The translations under genes and the position numbers were made by a program. The notes under the pieces were generated by a model. It made no database searches. It saw only the letters and a list, made by a program, of their open reading frames with translations, and had not been told where the DNA came from. This document shows positions 13,339 to 18,004 of a DNA stretch of 18,004 nt, piece by piece; position 1 is the stretch's first letter; each line of letters begins with the position of its first letter. This DNA is from an uncultured bacterium (GTDB lineage: Bacteria > Bacillota > Clostridia > Christensenellales > Pumilibacteraceae): NCBI GenBank assembly GCA_949747725.1, contig CATKFJ010000232.1, positions 1 to 18,004 on the forward strand, in the 5' to 3' direction.

Positions 13339-13503
13339 ATGTTTAACATGGATAAGCTTACATCGGGCAAGATTGCCCCCAAAACGGGCGCATACAACAT
13401 TGTATCGTCCAAAGGCAAAGTCGTAGGTTCGGTTCACGTCAAAAAAGGCAACAGAATGCCTCCGACGCGTCACGCCAACAGCCATTTCGAGATCGACGGC
13501 TGA
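13339..13503 (+). CDS. Small YjzC-like protein (54 residues)
   Basis: This small gene was found by reading downstream of a strong GAGGAGG at 13329-13335. It encodes 54 residues with the pattern GKIAPKTGAYNIV, then KGKVVGSVHVKKGNRMPPT, then NSHFEIDG, which resembles small YjzC-type proteins of Firmicutes (a KAP-x-x-G-x-Y start, a basic centre with G-x-x-x-PPT and an N-x-x-W/F end). Function is unknown. The ATG at 13339 lies only 3 bases after the ribosome site; a second Met codon at 13348 is 12 bases away, so the exact start is uncertain. It sits 86 bp after the MATE stop and is followed by a short hairpin (AAGGAA/TTCCTT, 13515-13531) and a stronger terminator at 13573. Confidence 0.65.
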   Translation: MFNMDKLTSGKIAPKTGAYNIVSSKGKVVGSVHVKKGNRMPPTRHANSHFEIDG

Positions 13504-13572
13504 TCTGCGGCGACAAGGAAAACAATTCCTTTTATATAGCGGCGCTTTTCCTAATCTGCCGTTACGAAAAAA

Positions 13573-13602
13573 CCTTGCATACTCGTTACGCAAGGCTTTT
13601 TT
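13573..13602. terminator. Bidirectional terminator between the YjzC-like gene and the ABC permease
   Basis: CCTTGC (13573-13578) pairs with GCAAGG (13590-13595) around an 11-base loop, with AAAAAA before and TTTTTT after. It serves the plus-strand small gene and the minus-strand ABC exporter operon, whose permease stops at 13615. Confidence 0.78.
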
Positions 13603-13614
13603 GTCGTATGTATT

Positions 13615-16206
13615 TTATTCCACGCTCTTAAGCGCTTCGACCATGGATATATTTTTTATTTTTATATTGAACATGAGCGTGGCGATAAGCGAAAACGCGA
13701 ACGTAAGCAGCATGCAACCTATCGCGACGTACCAGCTCAAAAACGACGATATAAACACGTTGAACGACGACGATATATATATAAGCCACAGCATCAGCCC
13801 GTAGCCGAGCGGCAGACCTATCGCACAGCCGATAAGAGTTATCACTAAATTTTCAACGATAATCATTGCCGCTGTTTCTTTTTGCTTATATCCGAGTACC
13901 ATCAGCGTGGCGATCTCTCTCGTGCGTTCTTTAAGATTGGTCGCCGTAATGTTGTATATTACCGCGACGGCAAGCACTGCCGCACCGATAACGAACAGTA
14001 TGACCGCATAATCCAACAACGACATTTTATCCTTGAGCGATTCGAACACCGTCGCGAACGAACGCACGTCGCGAACGATACCGTCGTACCCCTCCAATAT
14101 TTCGATCGCCGTTTCGAGGCTCGTGCCGTCGGTGACCGAAATGTACGCCGTATCCGCAAACAGCCCCACGCCCTTTTCGGTAAACAGCTTGTAACTGCAA
14201 TATGCCTTTTGCTCGAAATATTCGTACACGATATGCGTAACGGTAACCGTCATATCCACCGAATGATTATCGAGAGCATAACCGGTAACGCGCACCGTGT
14301 CGCCCACTTTCGCACCAAGCTTATCCGCAAGCGCGGTCGGTATGGCAAACGTGTTTTCGTCAAACGTAACTCTATTCTCGCCGCTTATATCCGTATAAAT
14401 TTTTATGCAGTCGGGATCGGCGTATTCTATATCCGTCAAATCGCGCGGCAACGCCATGACCGTCATGTCCGCCGTTTTACCGTCAAGCTCGAACCGTCCC
14501 GAAAACGACGGAACAAACGTTATACTTTTAAGATATTCCACGCCGTTTCTATCGGATATTTCAGCAATATCGAACGTTTCGAGATCGACGGGCGCATTGA
14601 TCGATACGGTAAGATCGTACCCGACAGACTTGTCGTAACCGTCAAACGAAAAATCCATATTGTCTTTAAGCCCGATAAGCCCGATAAGCAACGCAATACA
14701 TCCGATAATACCGACGGACGAAAGCAGCATGCGCAGTTTATGCAAAAACATATTGCGCATATTCATTTTCGTACCGAAGCCCAACCGTTTCCACAATCCC
14801 GTCCAACGCTCGGCAAGAATGCGCTTGGTCTTTTTGGGCGGCTTCGGGCGCATGGCTTGCGCCGGTTGGATCTTAAGCGTATGATGACACGACAAAAACG
14901 CGGCTAAGCACGCAAGCGCGGCGGCTACCGCTATGCCGAGTATCAAAAACAATACGCTTACATGTTGCGGCGTCGGCGGCATGCTGAACTGCCGCAAATA
15001 CAGAAAATTCATCAACCACGGCACAAACAGTATACCTGCGCCGCCGCCGACAACACCGCCAATAATGCACGCAAACAGCGCATAAAAGATATACGAAAAA
15101 TAAATACTGCCCTTGCTTACGCCGATCGCTTGTATCACGCCGATCTGCATGCGCTGATTGTCTACCGTTTTCGAAAGGGATATTATCGTTATCGCCGCCG
15201 CTACGGCAAAGAACATAAACGGCAACACGCCGGCAAGCGCCGCTATTGTGTCGTTGAGGCTGTTAAACGCCGTTACCGACGGGAAGTTTTCGCGGTCGAG
15301 CTTATACATATACAATCCTGCCGCCGCGCCCGTATCGGCAAACATTGCGTTTATGTCTTCCGCGCTCGACAGCGAATAGCGTTCGAACAATTTGTCGGTA
15401 TCAAGATTGCCCGTGCCGATTATCTTTATGCCGTTAAACACGTCGACGTCTTTCGTCACGTCTTCGAACGTTCTGACAACGGGAACAAGCCCGACGTTTT
15501 CTATATACACGGGCGGCAAAACGATCTCAGCGTCTTCCGTATACAGATCGATGTCATCCATATTTACATACGCCGTAATAAACTCGTCGGGCAGCGCCGA
15601 TGTGTTGCGCACGTTTACTTTATATATAACATCGGGCGAATGATATATTCCGCTTACTTTAAAGCCGTACTTGACCGATTCCGTTTCGGTCGTGTATTGC
15701 GCCGTCTGCTCCCCCGAGTTCTGCGTGTTCATTTCAAGCGTTATTGTTTTGAGCGTGGCAATATCGAAATCGAGCGTGTCGCCTATATTTATGTTGTGCC
15801 GTTCCGCCGCTACGGTATCGACCAATATCTCGCCGTGCGCCGGCATAGCGCCCGAAACAATCGTCGGTTCGTCGATACCATCGGTAAGCGTCGTTACGGT
15901 CAGATCGATCTTTTTACCGCCTACCGCCGTTTGCGAATGGAAAGTATTATAGCCGGCGGCTTGCTTTACGCCCGACTCCGCCGCGATCTCTGCGACAGCC
16001 GTCGAGTTTACGTACATATATTCGGCTCGCGACGTCGCATAATTGCTTAAAGAATAATAGTCGTGCACCTGATTGGTTATCGCCGCAGATCCCGCAGTTA
16101 TTCCGGCAAAGAAAAAGCACCCGATTATTATCACCGCAACAATCGAAATAAAACTGCCTATGGTTTCGCGAATGTCCCGAAACGTTTTCAGCATTATGTA
16201 TTTCAT
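13615..16206 (-). CDS. ABC transporter permease with two FtsX-type domains
   Basis: The 863-residue membrane protein has two MacB/FtsX-type units: membrane helix 1 (about 17-43), an outward domain of roughly 280 residues, three helices (about 330-470), a cytoplasmic basic stretch (PKPPKKTKR), helix 5 (about 500-520), a second outward domain, and three last helices up to the C-terminus. Typical coupling segments are QRMQIGVIQAIGVSKGSI in the first unit and ERTREIATLMVLGYKQKE in the second. Such fused permeases pair with LolD/MacB-type ATPases and act as exporters or mechanotransmitters (bacteriocin resistance, lipoprotein or peptide export). The ATG at 16206 follows GGAG by 6 bases and is preferred over a TTG at 16218. 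It is the last gene of a TetR-ATPase-permease operon. Confidence 0.92.
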   Translation of the reverse strand: MKYIMLKTFRDIRETIGSFISIVAVIIIGCFFFAGITAGSAAITNQVHDYYSLSNYATSRAEYMYVNSTAVAEIAAESGVKQAAGYNTFHSQTAVGGKKIDLTVTTLTDGIDEPTIVSGAMPAHGEILVDTVAAERHNINIGDTLDFDIATLKTITLEMNTQNSGEQTAQYTTETESVKYGFKVSGIYHSPDVIYKVNVRNTSALPDEFITAYVNMDDIDLYTEDAEIVLPPVYIENVGLVPVVRTFEDVTKDVDVFNGIKIIGTGNLDTDKLFERYSLSSAEDINAMFADTGAAAGLYMYKLDRENFPSVTAFNSLNDTIAALAGVLPFMFFAVAAAITIISLSKTVDNQRMQIGVIQAIGVSKGSIYFSYIFYALFACIIGGVVGGGAGILFVPWLMNFLYLRQFSMPPTPQHVSVLFLILGIAVAAALACLAAFLSCHHTLKIQPAQAMRPKPPKKTKRILAERWTGLWKRLGFGTKMNMRNMFLHKLRMLLSSVGIIGCIALLIGLIGLKDNMDFSFDGYDKSVGYDLTVSINAPVDLETFDIAEISDRNGVEYLKSITFVPSFSGRFELDGKTADMTVMALPRDLTDIEYADPDCIKIYTDISGENRVTFDENTFAIPTALADKLGAKVGDTVRVTGYALDNHSVDMTVTVTHIVYEYFEQKAYCSYKLFTEKGVGLFADTAYISVTDGTSLETAIEILEGYDGIVRDVRSFATVFESLKDKMSLLDYAVILFVIGAAVLAVAVIYNITATNLKERTREIATLMVLGYKQKETAAMIIVENLVITLIGCAIGLPLGYGLMLWLIYISSSFNVFISSFLSWYVAIGCMLLTFAFSLIATLMFNIKIKNISMVEALKSVE

Positions 16207-16239
16207 CGGGTTCTCCAAGTCGATTCGTACGGCGTTTGT

Positions 16240-16941
16240 CTACCACTCTATCGTGTCGACGGGAACGCGCTCGGCATTGATATCTATTTTTTCCACTTTG
16301 CCGCTGCGCATATGTATTACTTTGTCCGCCATCGGCGCGATCGCGCTGTTATGAGTGATAAGCACCACCGTCTTATTGTACTTGAGGTTTACGTCCTCAA
16401 GCAGTTTCAGCACCATTTTCCCCGTCTTGTAATCGAGCGCGCCCGTCGGCTCGTCGCATAGAAGCAGTAACGGGTTTTTGGCGACCGCGCGCGCGATCGC
16501 CACGCGCTGTTGCTCGCCGCCGGACAACTGACTCGGAAAGTTTTTTGCGCGATCCGCAAGTCCTACTTTTTCGAGCGTTTCCGCAGGATCGAGATGTTCG
16601 GGCGCGACCGACGCGGCAAACTCGACGTTTTCGAGCGCGTTAAGATTGGAAATCAGATTGTAAAACTGGAATACAAACCCTACTTTTTCGCGACGGTACA
16701 TTGTAAGCTGTTTGCGGTTGTACTTTGTAATATCCTCGTCGTCCACGATAACCGCGCCGCCCGACGCGCCGTCCATGCCGCCGAGAATGTTCAAAACCGT
16801 GGACTTGCCCGCGCCCGACGCGCCGAGCACCACAACAAACTCGCCTGCGTCGACGGCAAAATCCACTCCCGCAAGCGCAGGTATTTCCACTTCGCCGAGC
16901 TTGTATATCTTACTGACGTTTTTAAACTCGATAAGGCTCAT
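16240..16941 (-). CDS. ABC transporter ATPase (LolD/MacB type)
   Basis: The 233-residue nucleotide-binding subunit has every motif: Walker [10 protein letters not shown] (40-48), Q-loop FQFYNL (91-96), signature LSGGEQQR (139-146), Walker B LLLLCDEP (158-165), D-loop ALD (168-170) and switch His197 in THN. The GEVEIPAL segment before Walker A and the [14 protein letters not shown] pattern place it in the MacB/LolD/FtsE-like group that works with FtsX-type permeases, here the gene 33 bp downstream. Its ATG overlaps the TetR stop (ATGA), so regulator and transporter are translationally coupled. Substrate is not deducible. Confidence 0.95.
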   Translation of the reverse strand: MSLIEFKNVSKIYKLGEVEIPALAGVDFAVDAGEFVVVLGASGAGKSTVLNILGGMDGASGGAVIVDDEDITKYNRKQLTMYRREKVGFVFQFYNLISNLNALENVEFAASVAPEHLDPAETLEKVGLADRAKNFPSQLSGGEQQRVAIARAVAKNPLLLLCDEPTGALDYKTGKMVLKLLEDVNLKYNKTVVLITHNSAIAPMADKVIHMRSGKVEKIDINAERVPVDTIEW

Positions 16942-17462
16942 TGCTTACCTCCGTCGGGCGTGCAGAACATGCCTGCCGTTTTCACTTTGCCGTAATACGA
17001 ATACCATTTGACTTTGAGTTCGTCGCGCGGCGCGAGCGCGGTAAGATCGTCGAGTATGCCGCAAACAAGCGCCGAAAGATCCTTTTCGCTCTGCGAAGCG
17101 TCGCCGTCGTCGGGCGCATGGCGTTGCGAACAGATAAAGTCGAAATATGCGCCGTCCTCTATGGCAAACTCGTTAAGCACCGATCTTATCTCGCCGAACA
17201 TCTCTTGCGGTTCCGACCCGTTCTTGAGAATGACGGCGAACTCGCGCCGCAAAAGCTGTAACCGATCGATGCAAAGCATACGGACTATCTCGTCCTTGCT
17301 CTCGAAATAAACATAGACCGTGGCTTTGGAGTATCCGGCTTCTTTTGCGAGCATATTCATATTCATGCCGTCGTAGCCGTACTGCATGAGCAATCTGTCT
17401 GCCGTGTCCAACAGCGTTTTTCTGTGATAGCGCGTTGCCGCCGCCTTCTTCTCTTCCGACAT
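16938..17462 (-). CDS. TetR-family transcriptional regulator
   Basis: The 174-residue protein has a TetR DNA-binding domain at about 12-58 (LLDTADRLLMQYGYDGMNMNMLAKEAGYSKATVYVYFESKDEIV) with the usual helix-turn-helix and the KATVYVYFESKDEI signature. The C-terminal part is an unclassified ligand domain, slightly shorter than usual. GAGGA lies 5 bases before the ATG at 17462. As first gene of the operon with the ABC exporter it most likely represses its own promoter and is released by the exporter's substrate; this is inference from TetR-transporter pairs. The promoter at 17486-17514 is a perfect consensus, which makes a repressor role more likely than an activator role. Confidence 0.93.
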   Translation of the reverse strand: MSEEKKAAATRYHRKTLLDTADRLLMQYGYDGMNMNMLAKEAGYSKATVYVYFESKDEIVRMLCIDRLQLLRREFAVILKNGSEPQEMFGEIRSVLNEFAIEDGAYFDFICSQRHAPDDGDASQSEKDLSALVCGILDDLTALAPRDELKVKWYSYYGKVKTAGMFCTPDGGKQ

Positions 17463-17485
17463 ATTTTCCTCGTGGTTTGTTTCGT

Positions 17486-17514
17486 ATTATACCACTATTA
17501 TGCGCAACTGTCAA
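17486..17514 (-). promoter_or_regulatory. Consensus promoter of the TetR-ABC exporter operon
   Basis: On the minus strand a perfect TTGACA (17514-17509), a 17-base spacer and a perfect TATAAT (17491-17486). The start would be near 17479. I see no clear palindromic operator over it; the spacer and -10 contain two ATAATA-like words. Confidence 0.85.
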
Positions 17515-17665
17515 CCCACTTCTTTTGTTATTTTATCGCCGTGTATGGCAGCAGTCAATTCGGAAATCCTAATTATTTATCAGTCTATCAAGTTATTATT
17601 CTACCGCATAAACGCTTTACTTTTAAATCAGAATCAAGTATAATATACCCACATCTTAATAATTC
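17515..17665. other. Intergenic stretch with the promoter of the former tRNA-Ser locus
   Basis: No gene is seen here. TTTACT (17616-17621) and a perfect TATAAT (17639-17644), 17 bases apart, form a plus-strand promoter with a start near 17651, 15 bases before the truncated tRNA-Ser copy. It fits the original promoter of that tRNA gene. Confidence 0.5.
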
Positions 17666-17705
17666 GGAGGCGTATCGAAGCGGTCATAACGAGGCGGTCT
17701 TGAAA
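17666..17705 (+). pseudogene. tRNA-Ser 5' fragment, broken at the anticodon loop
   Basis: These 40 bases match the first 40 bases of the tRNA-Ser at 17936 at 37 positions (differences at 7, 16 and 30), covering acceptor 5' strand, D arm, 5' anticodon stem and the loop up to CTTGAAA. After that the match stops: the 3' anticodon stem, variable arm, T arm and acceptor 3' strand are missing. The break lies in the anticodon loop. TTGAAAT (17700-17706) is part of a perfect inverted repeat with ATTTCAA (17714-17720) across a 7-base spacer. Confidence 0.8.
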
Positions 17706-17935
17706 TGCGATTGATTTCAATGGGTTTATTCCCCTAAATCTTTCTACAAATGTTTTTGGACTACTCGCAAACACGCTTAAAACACTTGCTTTCGGTAGCG
17801 AAATCGTTATAAAATAGCCATACGCGGCAGCTCGTTCAATAGGTCAAGTTTTTCTACAAAACAACCGTGCGAACACAAACTTCTACAAATATTTCTGCAA
17901 AATGTTTTTTTTGCGGAAATCATATCAAAAAATAC
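17706..17935. other. Intergenic segment between the two tRNA-Ser copies, with a short dispersed repeat
   Basis: No coding gene is seen. The word TTCTACAAA occurs three times (17742-17750, 17852-17860, 17881-17889), with a near copy TTCTGCAAA at 17892-17900. A candidate plus-strand promoter for the intact tRNA is TTGCTT (17786-17791), 16 bases, TATAAA (17808-17813). No integrase or other mobility gene lies in this stretch. Confidence 0.45.
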
Positions 17936-18004
17936 GGAGGCATATCGAAGTGGTCATAACGAGGTGGTCTTGAAAACCATTTGCCTTAACGGGCACGGGG
18001 GTTC
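17936..18004 (+). tRNA. tRNA-Ser (anticodon UGA), 3' end cut by the window edge
   Basis: The sequence folds as a class II tRNA: acceptor 5' strand GGAGGCA, D arm TCG/CGA with GTGG in the loop, anticodon arm GTGGT-CTTGAAA-ACCAT (one G-U pair) with anticodon TGA, a long variable arm with TGCC/GGCA, and the start of the T arm (CGGGGGTTC). TGA reads UCA-type serine codons. About 20 bases, including the T arm 3' strand and the acceptor 3' strand (expected TGCCTCC), lie beyond the window. Confidence 0.92.

Noticed and set aside
13882..16050. Two long plus-strand open frames (341 and 362 codons)
   Set aside because: They are antisense to the FtsX-type permease, whose helices and motifs are clear. 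Their products are rich in Arg/His/Tyr without any domain.
17666..17750. First tRNA-Ser copy as a complete, functional tRNA
   Set aside because: After CTTGAAA the bases cannot pair with the GCGGT anticodon strand, and no variable arm, T arm or acceptor 3' strand follows.
1..18004. CRISPR arrays, insertion sequences, prophage genes
   Set aside because: No regularly spaced repeats, transposase, integrase or phage structural genes were seen on either strand.

Overview
The window looks like chromosomal DNA of an endospore-type member of the Bacillota, most likely an uncultured class Clostridia lineage. The support is strong AGGAGG-type ribosome sites, near-consensus TTGACA/TATAAT promoters, a spmA-spmB spore maturation pair, a pth-mfd pair with a DivIC/FtsB-like gene nearby, a LoaP-type NusG paralogue, and a NifU-like/GGGtGRT gene pair that I know mainly from anaerobic Firmicutes. 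Core genes have balanced base composition (31 of 60 G+C in 4861-4920). One internal segment is much richer in A+T (16 of 60 in 6841-6900).

Layout. 1-2873 (minus): loaP stands alone, followed by an operon with its own consensus promoter that encodes a small CxxC redox-domain protein (DUF1858 type), Pth and the N-terminal 457 codons of Mfd, which runs off the left edge. 3012-5372: a DivIC/FtsB-like protein and a short Ppx/GppA phosphatase on plus meet a membrane-anchored metallophosphoesterase on minus, with the stop codons overlapping by 4 bp. 5450-6621: spmA-spmB, overlapping by 4 bp.

6600-9170 is the accessory part. A minus-strand operon encodes a SLOG-fold nucleotide-binding protein and an exported protein with a C-terminal membrane anchor. 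Divergent from it is a regulator with two XRE-type helix-turn-helix domains; the intergenic region holds overlapping promoters and palindromes. Just beyond the regulator lies a probable stand-alone structured RNA of about 166 nt on the minus strand, with a TTGACA-17-TAAAAT promoter, a 5' end placed exactly at the base of a long hairpin, and a GNRA-looped terminator. I recognise no known RNA family in it. This cluster is the best candidate for an undescribed system in the window.

9338-11044 (minus): NifU-like Fe-S scaffold protein and GGGtGRT protein. 11264-13503 (plus): a four-helix, ferritin-like protein; a MATE exporter behind a structured leader with an intrinsic terminator, so possibly riboswitch-like; and a 54-residue YjzC-like gene. 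13615-17462 (minus): a TetR-ABC ATPase-FtsX permease operon from a perfect consensus promoter. 17463-18004: a 5' tRNA-Ser fragment broken at the anticodon loop, about 230 bp with repeats, then a tRNA-Ser(UGA) cut by the window edge.

All assignments come from reading translations and motifs by eye; no database search was run.
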